This document shows, in pieces, positions 1 through 8,703 of a stretch of DNA of 40,182 bases; the first letter of the stretch is position 1, and every line of letters begins with the position of its first letter. The notes below the pieces were generated by a model that was given only the letters and a program-made list of their open reading frames with translations, was not told where the DNA came from and did not search any database. This stretch comes from Ignavibacteria bacterium (GTDB taxonomy: Bacteria > Bacteroidota > Ignavibacteria > Ignavibacteriales > Ignavibacteriaceae). The stretch is from assembly GCA_021286645.1 (NCBI GenBank), contig JAJTBZ010000051.1, positions 1 to 40,182 on the forward strand, read 5' to 3'. The position numbers and the translations under genes are program-made.

Positions 1-2
1 GT

Positions 3-296
3 GGTGTGTGCCTGGTTGCTCATCCTTCTTTCTTACCCGATACTGTTGTGCAAAAAGCAATTGATTTGGGCATTGACGGCCTCGAGATAATTCACCCGTC
101 ACATTCCGGCTCGCAGAACAAAAAATATAGCGATTGGGCCGATAAACTTCGTTTATTGAAATCCGGCGGCTCTGATTTTCATGGCGGTATGAAAAACGAC
201 GAAGATAACCTGGGGAAATTTTACATACCCGATACTTTCTATATTTCCTTAAAGAATAAATGCACCGGTATGAAAGATATACGGTCTGCCGAATAA
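3..296 (+). CDS. PHP-domain phosphoesterase, C-terminal part (5' end outside window)
   Basis: The reading frame is open from the left edge, so only about the last 97 residues are present. It resembles the C-terminus of PHP-domain phosphatases of the TrpH/YciV (3',5'-nucleoside bisphosphate phosphatase) type: a beta strand ending in VAHP, which supplies a metal-binding His, then a hydrophobic GIDGLEIIHPSHS segment, then SGGSDFHG, the terminal metal-binding Asp-x-His. An internal GTG at 6 is not the true start, because an upstream Gly codon continues the usual GG-V-LAHP strand. The protein is probably a soluble metal-dependent phosphoesterase acting on small phosphate esters or nucleotides. The next gene begins 11 bases downstream, so it may share that transcript. 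The family call is good, but substrate specificity cannot be read from this fragment. Confidence 0.75.
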   Translation, partial: GVCLVAHPSFLPDTVVQKAIDLGIDGLEIIHPSHSGSQNKKYSDWADKLRLLKSGGSDFHGGMKNDEDNLGKFYIPDTFYISLKNKCTGMKDIRSAE

Positions 297-307
297 AGTA
301 CCGAATC

Positions 308-1273
308 ATGTTTTCTGCTGAATTAAACCGGATAAGCCCTCAATTCCGTACCAAACTGTACTTCTGGTTCCGAATACTCTGCACATTGATATTTTTCGTA
401 ATAATATATCAAAAGATACATCCCGAAGATATTCAAATATTGCTGGCGGCAAATTCCTCCGGGTTTATTCTATTGGCTGCCATGCTGCTGCCATTCAGTC
501 TGTTCATTCAATATAAAAAATGGAAATTACTGGTATATGGTTGCCTGAAAATAACGGATTCGGCCCGGGTATTCACTTCGCTGATGCGGGGTATAGCCGG
601 CGGTGTTGTTACTCCGATGAGGGTGGGTGAATATATCGGGCGTACAGAGGTTTTTCCTGAAAGGACTGTTCTTGAAGTAAGCATTGCAACTGCCGCCGAT
701 AAATTTTTGCATGTAGCAGTTATTTATTTTTTTGGTGCAATTGCATTTCTTTTCGCGCTGTTACCGGTTACTTCTACTCTCGCGCTTGTTCTGCCGGTAT
801 CACTTTTCATTATAGCATCAGTTATCTACCGGTTCAGGAAAATTAATTGGGTTGCACCAGAACGTTTTGCTCAATGGAAGCGATATAAATCGGTTACATT
901 ATTATTGGATGCAGTAAGTATGTTTCGTGGGCTTTCCCGTGCAGATGTTCTGAAATCGGTACTTTGGAATGTATTGTTGTTCCTTTGCACTGTTTCGCAA
1001 TATGGGTTATTATTTTGCGCGTTCAGTGATATTCACTTAATTTTTTCCGGGATATGGATTGGCGCTCTGACTCTATTTGCTAAAACTTTAATACCTCCGT
1101 TTACCATTGGCGATTTTGGCATTCGGGAAATAATGGCAACTTTTATTGCTTCCCAACTTGGCTTTAACTCACAAACCGCCCTCTTTGCAGCATTGGGACT
1201 TTTTATTATAAACATTATACTGCCGGCAGCGCTTGGAATTGTCTTCTTCTTTACCGGAGCAAAGAATGAATAG
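308..1273 (+). CDS. UPF0104 / LPG-synthase-TM family flippase-like membrane protein
   Basis: A 321-residue polytopic membrane protein with about seven or eight hydrophobic segments, the first at residues 20-36. It carries two conserved signatures of the lysylphosphatidylglycerol-synthase transmembrane (UPF0104) family: GGVVTPMRVGEY at about 98-109 and a PPFTIGDFGIRE loop at about 262-274. The family includes the flippase half of MprF and many stand-alone proteins in glycolipid or polysaccharide loci. I chose the ATG at 308, just after the PHP stop. A longer reading from 260 would overlap the PHP gene and add a charged, non-membrane extension. The gene overlaps the following glycosyltransferase start by 8 bases, indicating translational coupling. 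Given the neighbours, I infer a role in moving or presenting a lipid-linked glycan across the inner membrane; that is not shown directly. Confidence 0.75.
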   Translation: MFSAELNRISPQFRTKLYFWFRILCTLIFFVIIYQKIHPEDIQILLAANSSGFILLAAMLLPFSLFIQYKKWKLLVYGCLKITDSARVFTSLMRGIAGGVVTPMRVGEYIGRTEVFPERTVLEVSIATAADKFLHVAVIYFFGAIAFLFALLPVTSTLALVLPVSLFIIASVIYRFRKINWVAPERFAQWKRYKSVTLLLDAVSMFRGLSRADVLKSVLWNVLLFLCTVSQYGLLFCAFSDIHLIFSGIWIGALTLFAKTLIPPFTIGDFGIREIMATFIASQLGFNSQTALFAALGLFIINIILPAALGIVFFFTGAKNE

Positions 1274-2489
1274 AAGAAGAATTAACGAGGCCTTGTTCGT
1301 ATTTGCCTTTTTTGTTTTAGGCCCGGTATTATTCTTTTGTTTGTATTTTATGTGCAGAGTGTCGTTATTTACAGCGGCTATAGCGGTTCTTGCGTTGCAT
1401 TATGCACTGTTTACATTATGGATACAGTCGGGTTTACGAAAGCTCGCCGGAGGTTACAAAAGGAATGTGTTTTTAAGAAAAGTCAGTATCGTAATTCCTT
1501 TTCGTAATGAACAGGAAGTAATTGAAGAAAATCTGAAGAGCATAATAGCGCAAAAATACCCGCGCGAATTAATGGAAATTATTTATATCGATGACCACTC
1601 CTCCGATGCATCAATAGATATTATTCGAAATTTAGTAACTGATATTAGCATAAAGATTATATCACTAAAAGATTTGGGTAAGGGCTACAACGGAAAAAAA
1701 GCCGCATTGGAGGCCGGGATACGTAACGCATCGGGAGAAATTATTATTACATCTGACGCGGATTGCCGGTATGTTGAAAAGTGGGTGAGTACGATGGTCG
1801 CGATGTTGGATGCAAATACCGCGTATCTTGCAGGCCCGGTAATGTATGCCGGGGAATCGAATACATGGGCATTGATGCAGCAGTATGAATATGCTGGGCT
1901 GGTATTAACCGGGGCGGGATTTATCGGTAATGGCCTGCCAACAATTGCGTATGGTGCTAATTCGGCATTCCGTAAAGAGGATTTTATTTACGCGGGTGGT
2001 TTCGCGGCAGAAATTAAGACGGAATCGGGCGATGATGAACAAATTATGCGACTCGTACAAGCAAGGCGGGGCGGCGAGGTAAGCTACTGTTATTCAGCAG
2101 ACGCCATAGCCTATACAAAACCAAACAAGACTGTACAACAATTCATACATCAGCGTAACCGCTGGGCCAGCAAGGCGGGTAGATACGGTTTCGGGTTAAC
2201 AGTATTGGTCCTGCTGCCGATATTTTTATTTTATATCTCTATTATTATTGCTGCTTTTCAGGTTGTCTTCGGGTGCAGCGCTGCACTCCTGTATGTACTT
2301 ACCGGCGTGCTGTTGGTTAAAATGTTTGGTGAATATTTGGTACTTAACACGGGCAAAAAGGTTTTCCAACTCTCTATACGTTTCCCTGTATTACTTCTTA
2401 CAACACTTATACAACCAATCTATATTGTTTCCAGTACTATCGTTGGAGTAATGCGTCCCTTCATCTGGAAAGGCAGGGTGGTGGAATGA
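1266..2489 (+). CDS. Membrane-anchored family 2 glycosyltransferase
   Basis: A 407-residue GT2 enzyme. Two N-terminal membrane helices (about 10-30 and 34-53) precede the catalytic GT-A domain: VSIVIPFRNE at 73-82, the nucleotide-binding acidic pair D109-D110, the metal-binding DAD at 164-166, a GDDEQ catalytic-base region at 255-259, and QRNRW at 296-300, equivalent to the Q/RxxRW acceptor motif of processive or lipid-acceptor GT2s. Three or so C-terminal membrane segments follow. The start at 1266 overlaps the previous stop, and the gene ends in an ATGA overlap with the deacetylase. It probably transfers a sugar from a nucleotide donor to a lipid or polyprenyl acceptor at the cytoplasmic face. 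Donor and product are unknown. Hopanoid-type and ceramide-type GT2s share this layout, so those activities cannot be excluded. Confidence 0.85.
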   Translation: MNRRRINEALFVFAFFVLGPVLFFCLYFMCRVSLFTAAIAVLALHYALFTLWIQSGLRKLAGGYKRNVFLRKVSIVIPFRNEQEVIEENLKSIIAQKYPRELMEIIYIDDHSSDASIDIIRNLVTDISIKIISLKDLGKGYNGKKAALEAGIRNASGEIIITSDADCRYVEKWVSTMVAMLDANTAYLAGPVMYAGESNTWALMQQYEYAGLVLTGAGFIGNGLPTIAYGANSAFRKEDFIYAGGFAAEIKTESGDDEQIMRLVQARRGGEVSYCYSADAIAYTKPNKTVQQFIHQRNRWASKAGRYGFGLTVLVLLPIFLFYISIIIAAFQVVFGCSAALLYVLTGVLLVKMFGEYLVLNTGKKVFQLSIRFPVLLLTTLIQPIYIVSSTIVGVMRPFIWKGRVVE

Positions 2490-3130
2490 TGAAAAATTTG
2501 TGGCGAATCGTGAATCCTGCTCCGATTGCCCGGTATATTTTCCCTGAAGCCGTGTGGACTACCACAAGTGGAAAAATTCTTATAACCTTTGATGACGCTC
2601 CGGACAGCCGCACTACGGGAAAAGTGTTAAACTTGTTGGATGATTACAATTGGAAGGCGGTGTTTTTCTGTGTCGGCGAAAGCTCATCGAAAAATCCCGG
2701 ACTGATACGTGAAATTGCATCTGCCGGGCATCGGATAGGTAACCACACGTACCGGCATAAGAATCTGATCGGGTTGGCAAAAACAGAGCGGCTGGAAGAG
2801 ATTATGAAGTGTAATGCCGTCTTAAGTGAAATTACCGGCGGCGATATTCATTTATTCCGGCCACCATACGGCCGGATTTCCCGAAAAATAATTAGAGAAG
2901 CGGCAAATTATGGTTTGCGAACAGTAATGTGGTCTTTATTAACTTATGATTATAAAAACGATTTGAATATGTTTAAATTTGCAGTCCGGAAAATTTCAGA
3001 TGGTGCAATAGTTACAATGCACGATCATGTAAAATCCGAACAAATTTTACCGGAAGGTTTGCGGTATCTTGCAGACTGGATGGCGTATAAACAATTGAAA
3101 CCGGGATTACCTGAAGAATGTTTGAAATAA
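2486..3130 (+). CDS. NodB-homology polysaccharide deacetylase
   Basis: A 214-residue carbohydrate esterase family 4 protein. Motif 1 is TFDDAPD at 34-40 (catalytic base D36 and metal ligand D37). Motif 2 is the NHTYRH segment with metal ligands H87 and H91. Motif 3 is RPPYGR at 125-130, and a C-terminal TMHDH at 178-182 supplies the final catalytic His. All key residues are present, so activity is expected. There is no signal peptide, suggesting action on a cytoplasmic intermediate or one carried at the inner membrane, unlike exported chitin or peptidoglycan deacetylases. It is flanked by and overlaps two GT2 genes (ATGA with the first, 13 bases with the second). A likely role is removing an N-acetyl group from a freshly transferred amino sugar during glycolipid or oligosaccharide assembly; this is inferred from context. 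Confidence 0.85.
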   Translation: MMKNLWRIVNPAPIARYIFPEAVWTTTSGKILITFDDAPDSRTTGKVLNLLDDYNWKAVFFCVGESSSKNPGLIREIASAGHRIGNHTYRHKNLIGLAKTERLEEIMKCNAVLSEITGGDIHLFRPPYGRISRKIIREAANYGLRTVMWSLLTYDYKNDLNMFKFAVRKISDGAIVTMHDHVKSEQILPEGLRYLADWMAYKQLKPGLPEECLK

Positions 3131-4212
3131 TTTTTGTAATTGCAATTATTGGTTATACCGTACAGACAATATTGTTCCTTATTGGCGTGCGTAAAAAATT
3201 TACCCAATTAAGCTGGAATGAACTTCCTACAGCAAGTATTATTGTTGCCGCGCGTAATGAAGAAGAAAATATACTGCGCTGTCTTGAGTCGCTTCATAAT
3301 TTGGAGTATCCCGAGGGGAAGCTGGAAATAATTTTAGTTGATGACCGATCAACTGACCGGACATCGGAGATAATAGATACATATATTGCCGATAAACCTC
3401 GATTTAAAAAAATAATTTCTCAGAAAACTGTGGGCAGCCTGAAAGGTAAATCGAACGCGATTGCCAATGCACACGAAATAGCTACCGGTGATGTTATTTT
3501 AACTACCGATGCTGATTGCGCCGTACCACCAACCTGGGCCCGGACTATCGCTTCGTATTACACTAAAGATGTTGCCACTGTTAACGGGTTTACCTATCAG
3601 CAAAATTCCAACTGGTTTGAAGGCATGCAAAATCTGGATTTTATATACCTGCTTACAGTTGGTTCGGGTACAATTAACCTTAATATGCCAATAAGTTGTA
3701 TCGGTAACAATATGTCATACACACGCAGGGCGTACAGGGAAGTAGGGGGGTATGAAAGCTTACCTTTTAGCGTTACGGAAGACTCGCAGTTGCTGCTCGC
3801 CATTGCAAAGCTTAAGAAATATAAGTTGCTATTTCCTCTGGATAAGCAGGCGTTGGTTGTTTCAAAAGTTTGTCCGGATTTCCTCTCGCTGTACCGCCAG
3901 AAAAAACGCTGGGTAGTTGGAGGTTTAGGTGTTCCCGCTTACGCGTTTTCTGTGTTGATTAATGGTTGGTTCACAATGGCTTGTATCGTTTTGGCCCCAT
4001 TTTTCTTCAGCCCGGTTGCCGGCTGGCTGATTTTTCTTAAAATTTTATTGGATTATCTGACTCTTCGGTTAATAACGGCAGACCTTAAAATAACTGAAGG
4101 ATTAAAGCATTTTATTTCTTTTGAAATTTACTATATGATTTACGTACTGGCACTGCCGCTTGTCCTTTTGCTTGACAGGAAAGTTATTTGGAAAGATCGG
4201 ACACTTTCTTAA
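3118..4212 (+). CDS. Second membrane-anchored family 2 glycosyltransferase
   Basis: A 364-residue GT2 enzyme with one N-terminal membrane helix (about 2-24) and a GT-A fold: ASIIVAARNEEEN at 39-51, acidic pair D75-D76, DAD at 131-133, the ED catalytic pair at 221-222 and QKKRW at 261-265. About two to three C-terminal hydrophobic segments follow. The ATG at 3118 lies inside the end of the deacetylase gene, so the two are translationally coupled. It is clearly a paralogue of the GT2 at 1266 in plan, but the sequences differ enough that different donors or acceptors are likely. I infer that it adds another sugar after the first transferase and the deacetylase have acted. It is the last gene of the tightly overlapping block; a 61-base gap follows. 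Confidence 0.85.
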   Translation: MFEIIFVIAIIGYTVQTILFLIGVRKKFTQLSWNELPTASIIVAARNEEENILRCLESLHNLEYPEGKLEIILVDDRSTDRTSEIIDTYIADKPRFKKIISQKTVGSLKGKSNAIANAHEIATGDVILTTDADCAVPPTWARTIASYYTKDVATVNGFTYQQNSNWFEGMQNLDFIYLLTVGSGTINLNMPISCIGNNMSYTRRAYREVGGYESLPFSVTEDSQLLLAIAKLKKYKLLFPLDKQALVVSKVCPDFLSLYRQKKRWVVGGLGVPAYAFSVLINGWFTMACIVLAPFFFSPVAGWLIFLKILLDYLTLRLITADLKITEGLKHFISFEIYYMIYVLALPLVLLLDRKVIWKDRTLS

Positions 4213-4273
4213 GCCCATAGCAGGCAGATGCTGATTCTATTATGTTTAATGATCTATTGGAGTTGATTAAAGA

Positions 4274-5104
4274 ATGAGAAAAGTTCTCTTTATAATTTTC
4301 GCGACCGTTATAACTATTACAACTGTTAAAGCTCAGGAAACTGAATGGTTCCCTTCCGATTTGCTAATCCACCCGTTCATCTCGAATTTTCTGGAACCGA
4401 AAATGGGTGTTCAATTTGGAGTAGGGCATAATAATATACGGCTTGATATTGGTAACAGCAGGGATTTCATCCGCTACAAGACCGATACCCTTACAACAAT
4501 TAGCTTTGGCGGTGATTTCTTCACCTATACAAAACTTCGGGGTGAGGAAGATTTCCACTTCCCCGTTGAAGCGGTAGATTATTTATTTGGAGTAAATGCC
4601 GGATATGTAAAAAAATGTGCCGATTATACATATGGCATGCGTTTCAGGTTTTCACATATTAGCGCGCATTTTTCCGATGGCCATTATGATAAAATAGCCG
4701 GAGCCTGGCTGGATAACAGGCTGCCGCAGGTGTATAGCCGCGAATTTCTGGAATTTATGCCGTTTTATGAAAAATCATCGTTTAGGGCCTACGGCGGGTT
4801 TACATGGATATACCATGTTGTTCCTTCGGATGTAAAAAAATGGATGGTTCACGGCGGTGCAGAATATTCAATGCCCGATGCAATCTGCGCTAAAGTATCG
4901 CCATTTGTTTCATTCGATCTGCGCACTGTTGCAATAGACGCGGTAACTCTTAACAATACTGTTTCGGCGGGTATAAAAATCGGGTCATATAACGGTTCAG
5001 GTGTCAGAATTCATTTCACACATTTTAAGGGTAAAAATATTCACGGCGAATATTATAACCTTGATGAAGAATACTCTGCCATTGGTGTTAATATCGATTT
5101 ATAA
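4274..5104 (+). CDS. DUF1207-like secreted outer-membrane protein
   Basis: A 276-residue protein with a clear signal peptide (KVLFIIFATVITITTVKA, cleavage before Q21). The mature part alternates short amphipathic strands with aromatic and Gly-rich turns and ends in an alternating hydrophobic strand (AIGVNIDL), as outer-membrane beta-barrels do. The opening WFPSDLLIHPFISNFLEPKM and an internal YSREFLEF resemble the DUF1207 family, whose function is unknown. This is a match by eye and only moderately sure. The gene sits 9 bases before the M50 protease, so the two are probably co-transcribed. It may belong functionally to the upstream glycan operon or mark a separate envelope unit. Confidence 0.6.
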   Translation: MRKVLFIIFATVITITTVKAQETEWFPSDLLIHPFISNFLEPKMGVQFGVGHNNIRLDIGNSRDFIRYKTDTLTTISFGGDFFTYTKLRGEEDFHFPVEAVDYLFGVNAGYVKKCADYTYGMRFRFSHISAHFSDGHYDKIAGAWLDNRLPQVYSREFLEFMPFYEKSSFRAYGGFTWIYHVVPSDVKKWMVHGGAEYSMPDAICAKVSPFVSFDLRTVAIDAVTLNNTVSAGIKIGSYNGSGVRIHFTHFKGKNIHGEYYNLDEEYSAIGVNIDL

Positions 5105-5113
5105 GGCTGTCTG

Positions 5114-6112
5114 ATGGAAGAGCAGGGAAACCAGGTGCATTTTGATTTTACAATTCCGCCCGTTCCACCGGAGCGGAATAACTATATTCTGCACCTGATA
5201 CTCTTTATTATTACATTTATTTCATGCATGTTTGCCGGGGTAGCATGGATAAGCAACGATACGAATATGAAATTATCTCAGTTCGTAGCGTTAGGGTTCC
5301 CCTACGCATTTTCGATGATGTTCTTTTTAGCCGCGCACGAACTTGGGCATTATTTTACTGCCCGGTACCATAAATTACGTGTTACCCTGCCATATTTTAT
5401 ACCATTCCCTCCTTTCGCATGGCTTATGCCGTGTTTTGGAACGCTTGGGGCAGTCATCCGGATTAAAACCTATTTCCCTGACAGGAAGTCGGCATTTGAT
5501 GTAGGTATTGCCGGTCCTTTAGCCGGCTTTGTCGCGTGTCTGTTCATATTAATTTATGGTTTTACACACCTGCCAGGTATTAACTACCTTTTGGCGATAC
5601 ACCCGGATTATTACAGCCCCACTTATGGTAAGGAAGCAGTGAATTTTTCGTTTGGATATAATCTGCTTTTCTGGGTAATGGCCAAGTTGTTTGCCGGAAA
5701 TGGTTTTATACCGCCAATGTCTGAAGTATATCATTACCCGTATTTGTGCATAGGATGGTTTGGTTTATTTGTTACTTCTATGAATCTGATTCCTATTGGG
5801 CAACTGGATGGCGGTCATGTTACCTATGCGATGTTTGGACAAAAAAGGCATTCACAGATTTCGGCAATCTGTATTATTCTTTTAATTGTACTCGGAGTTG
5901 CAGGAGTTTTGGGGACATTTTTCTGGCCCTGGTTACAAATTGGTTGGGGCGGCTGGTTGGTATGGGCGGGTATAGTGTTTTTTATTTTGAAAATTCATCA
6001 CCCGACCATTTATGATACCGAACCACTTGATATTAAAAGACGCGTGTTGGGATATATCGCTTTGGCAATTTTTATACTGTCGTTTACTCCGGCACCTTTT
6101 AATATATTATAA
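5114..6112 (+). CDS. Site-2 protease family (M50) membrane zinc metallopeptidase
   Basis: A 332-residue polytopic protein with the two hallmarks of intramembrane zinc proteases: HELGH at 75-79 (zinc ligands H75 and H79, catalytic E76) inside a membrane helix, and NLIPIGQLDGGH with the third ligand D232. About seven hydrophobic segments surround these. It has no PDZ domain between the motifs, so it is not a classical RseP. It resembles the plant EGY-type or stand-alone bacterial group, with the conserved FIPFPPFAWLMPCFGTLGAVIRIK loop region at about 96-118. The likely role is cleavage of a membrane-spanning substrate such as an anti-sigma factor or residual signal peptide. No obvious substrate gene is next to it. 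It lies 9 bases downstream of the DUF1207-like gene. Confidence 0.88.
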   Translation: MEEQGNQVHFDFTIPPVPPERNNYILHLILFIITFISCMFAGVAWISNDTNMKLSQFVALGFPYAFSMMFFLAAHELGHYFTARYHKLRVTLPYFIPFPPFAWLMPCFGTLGAVIRIKTYFPDRKSAFDVGIAGPLAGFVACLFILIYGFTHLPGINYLLAIHPDYYSPTYGKEAVNFSFGYNLLFWVMAKLFAGNGFIPPMSEVYHYPYLCIGWFGLFVTSMNLIPIGQLDGGHVTYAMFGQKRHSQISAICIILLIVLGVAGVLGTFFWPWLQIGWGGWLVWAGIVFFILKIHHPTIYDTEPLDIKRRVLGYIALAIFILSFTPAPFNIL

Positions 6113-6274
6113 CAGAGAATGACCGATCAATTTTTACCTTTTTAGTTTGACCGCAATACCCCGATATTATACAAGCGTTTATGTAATTTTCGGGGCCTGG
6201 TGTGGTGTCGGTTGTTTCCTGAATGCAATTCTTCCTACTGATGAAAAAAAACTTATTTAACGGATATAATCATA

Positions 6275-7072
6275 ATGAAAATACAATATCTAATTACTGT
6301 GGCAGCTTTGGGTGCGCTGGCGTTTTTTGCCGGATGCCAGAAAGACTACTCCACTGTTGTGGAGGCAGACAACGGTACTGTAATAGCGGATACGGCTCAC
6401 TTTCCTTTTATACTTCGGGCTATGGGTTACATTCCTGCACAGGTGCCCGGCTCGGGAATCTGGGATTCTGTGGCTATTGGCAATGTTACTGCACAAATTG
6501 ATTCTTTTGAAGTAGTGCTGAGCAATACAGATTCTGCGACACCGCTTTCACTACAGTATTTGCGGGATGATGGTAAAAATGGCGATGTGAAAGCGCATGA
6601 TTCGGTATTCACCGCGAAAATTCTTTTTACCGGTGTGGGTACCGGTGCCAGGCAGATGACGATAAATGCTATTGACCATAGCGGTAAAAAATATTTTGTC
6701 AATCGTAAACAAATTGAAATTTTCCAGAATGATCCTCCGGTAATTACCAGTGTTGAAGGCCCTGATACTCTTGTTCGCAGTGATACAACAGTGGGAACAC
6801 TTAAAGTTATGGTAACCGATCCGCAGGGAGTAAAGAATATCGCCTCGGTATTCTATAAAACTGTCAGACCGGATGGCACTTCAAGCGGCAAGGAATTCGT
6901 GTTGGCGGATGATGGCATAGCCCCCGATGCAATAGCAGGCGATGGTATCTATACAGGTTCATTTCAGGCACCGGTTGCAGCGACTGCGGGTACGTATAAA
7001 TTCCTCATTCAGGCAAAAGATATATACGGCGAATTAAGCACTATTTACACAAAATTGATAACACTCAAATGA
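6275..7072 (+). CDS. Lipoprotein with Ig-like repeated DDG...GDGIYT domains
   Basis: A 265-residue protein with a lipoprotein signal peptide: KIQYLITVAALGALAFFAGC, lipidated Cys at 21. Two related segments follow, one with LRDDGKNGDVKAHDSVFTAKI (about 95-116) and one with LADDGIAPDAIAGDGIYTGSF (about 208-229). Each is an acidic, Asp/Gly-rich loop before a beta strand, as in the choice-of-anchor X-type, Ig-like domains common in secreted proteins of this group. The acidic loops may bind calcium. The stop overlaps the start of the next gene (ATGA), so it is the first gene of a four-gene cluster with a propeller protein and two PorV-like barrels. A surface or periplasmic adhesion or scaffolding role is plausible; nothing enzymatic is visible. 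Confidence 0.7.
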   Translation: MKIQYLITVAALGALAFFAGCQKDYSTVVEADNGTVIADTAHFPFILRAMGYIPAQVPGSGIWDSVAIGNVTAQIDSFEVVLSNTDSATPLSLQYLRDDGKNGDVKAHDSVFTAKILFTGVGTGARQMTINAIDHSGKKYFVNRKQIEIFQNDPPVITSVEGPDTLVRSDTTVGTLKVMVTDPQGVKNIASVFYKTVRPDGTSSGKEFVLADDGIAPDAIAGDGIYTGSFQAPVAATAGTYKFLIQAKDIYGELSTIYTKLITLK

Positions 7073-8703
7073 AAAAGATTTTAATATTACTTTGTTTAAG
7101 TATTCCAATCGGCCTTTTTGGCCAGTTGCGGCCGAATGGATATAAACTTGAGAATGAACTGCCTTGTTTGGGAAAAGGAGCATACGATACTCCTTCTTCG
7201 AATACAATAAATGATATTGTAATTGTTGGCGATACCGTTTGGGTTGCTACATCAAACGGTTTAAGCATGACTGTCGATAAAGGCCAGTCATGGACACGTT
7301 TTTACCAGGATGCTGTTTTCGGAACCGAAAGTGTTGTATCGCTTGCTTATGATAAAAAAACACACTCGCTTTGGGCCTCAACTGCGCACAATACTGATCA
7401 GAACGGGTCTTCGTATCCGGAAGGTTCGGGTCTGCGTGTCACTACGAATGGCGGAGTAACCTGGTTGGTTGTTCCCCAGTCTTTGGATAACGATAATGAT
7501 ATTACCGAGCAGTATGGCGCGAACAGCCTTCGTGCTTTACCGGTTACAACAAAAATCCAGAATATAACATACGATATTGCAATTACCGGTAACACTATAT
7601 GGACAGCTTCATTTGCCGGTGGTTTACGAAAGAACAAAATTGACAGCCTGCTCGTAGACCCGAAACGGTCATGGAAGCGTGTAGTGCTTCCGCCGGATAA
7701 CAGAACAAAAATTTCACCGACAGATCAACTCGATTTTTGTCTCTCCCCGGTCGCGGGTAAATTTTGCAGTGAAAGCAACCTCAATTATCGGTTATTCTCG
7801 CTTACAGCCGTTGGCGATACTGTACTTTATGCGGGTTCCGCAGCGGGCATAAATAAAACCTCGATGGCTAAACAGGCTGAAATTAATAATGATTTGGTTT
7901 GGGAGCGATTCCAGTTCCAGCAAAGCAGTAACAATAGTATTTCGGGTAATTTTGTTGTTGGTTTGGATTATAATGCCTCTTCCAATACTGTTTGGGCCGC
8001 TACATGGCGGGCAAATGACACTTCGGAGAATACCGGAGTGAGCTTTTCACAAAACGGAGGGGCAAGTTGGAACAGGGTACTTACCGATGAAAAAGTACAT
8101 GCCTTTGCCAATTGCAGAAATCTTACAATAGCATTAGCAGATAACGGTCCTTTCAGGACATACGATTTCGGTAATACATGGTCGTTGCCGGCATTAATTG
8201 TTGATAGTAAAACCGGTCTGAAACTGGGCACGAAGATATTTTATTCCGGAGCCTTTACTGCTAAGGCCGATTCATTATGGCTGGGTAGTGGAAATGGCCT
8301 CGTGGTGCAGGATGGTAATCAGCCCGGGTGGGGCAGTTCCTGGAAATTATTTGCTTCTTCTCCCAAGCTGACATCGCGTTCGGAAACGTACGCGTTCCCG
8401 AATCCGTTTTCTCCAAAATTGGATGGCGTTATTAAAATTAAATATAGTACCAACGGTGCGAATGAGCAGGTTACTATTCGAATATTCAACTTCGGTATGA
8501 AGTATATCCGTACGGTTGTACAAAACGCCACGCGCGGTTCTGTACATCAGGTAGACGGGCAAAGTAACGGGGTTAACGGGGTCATTGATTACTGGGATGG
8601 CAAAGACGACAGCGGGAATATTGTTCCCAACGGTGTGTACTTTTACAGAGTGGATGTTGGTTCACAGGAGCCATCATTCGGAAAGATTATGGTGCTGCAA
8701 TGA
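7069..8703 (+). CDS. Secreted beta-propeller protein with FlgD-like C-terminal domain
   Basis: A 544-residue protein. A signal peptide (KKILILLCLSIPIGLFGQ) precedes repeated blades of the BNR/sortilin or two-component-regulator type: NDIVIVGDTVWVATSNGLSM, SLAYDKKTHSLWAST, AITGNTIWTASFAGGL, FSQNGGASWNRVL. From about residue 440 it has a FlgD Ig-like module beginning AFPNPFSP and ending WDGKDDSGNIVPNGVYFYRV...KIMVLQ. In this bacterial group such a C-terminus often acts as or resembles a type IX secretion signal. The gene overlaps the upstream lipoprotein and the downstream PorV-like gene by 4 bases each, so the three should be made together. I infer a cell-surface or secreted structural role and no enzymatic activity. 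Confidence 0.78.
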   Translation: MKKILILLCLSIPIGLFGQLRPNGYKLENELPCLGKGAYDTPSSNTINDIVIVGDTVWVATSNGLSMTVDKGQSWTRFYQDAVFGTESVVSLAYDKKTHSLWASTAHNTDQNGSSYPEGSGLRVTTNGGVTWLVVPQSLDNDNDITEQYGANSLRALPVTTKIQNITYDIAITGNTIWTASFAGGLRKNKIDSLLVDPKRSWKRVVLPPDNRTKISPTDQLDFCLSPVAGKFCSESNLNYRLFSLTAVGDTVLYAGSAAGINKTSMAKQAEINNDLVWERFQFQQSSNNSISGNFVVGLDYNASSNTVWAATWRANDTSENTGVSFSQNGGASWNRVLTDEKVHAFANCRNLTIALADNGPFRTYDFGNTWSLPALIVDSKTGLKLGTKIFYSGAFTAKADSLWLGSGNGLVVQDGNQPGWGSSWKLFASSPKLTSRSETYAFPNPFSPKLDGVIKIKYSTNGANEQVTIRIFNFGMKYIRTVVQNATRGSVHQVDGQSNGVNGVIDYWDGKDDSGNIVPNGVYFYRVDVGSQEPSFGKIMVLQ

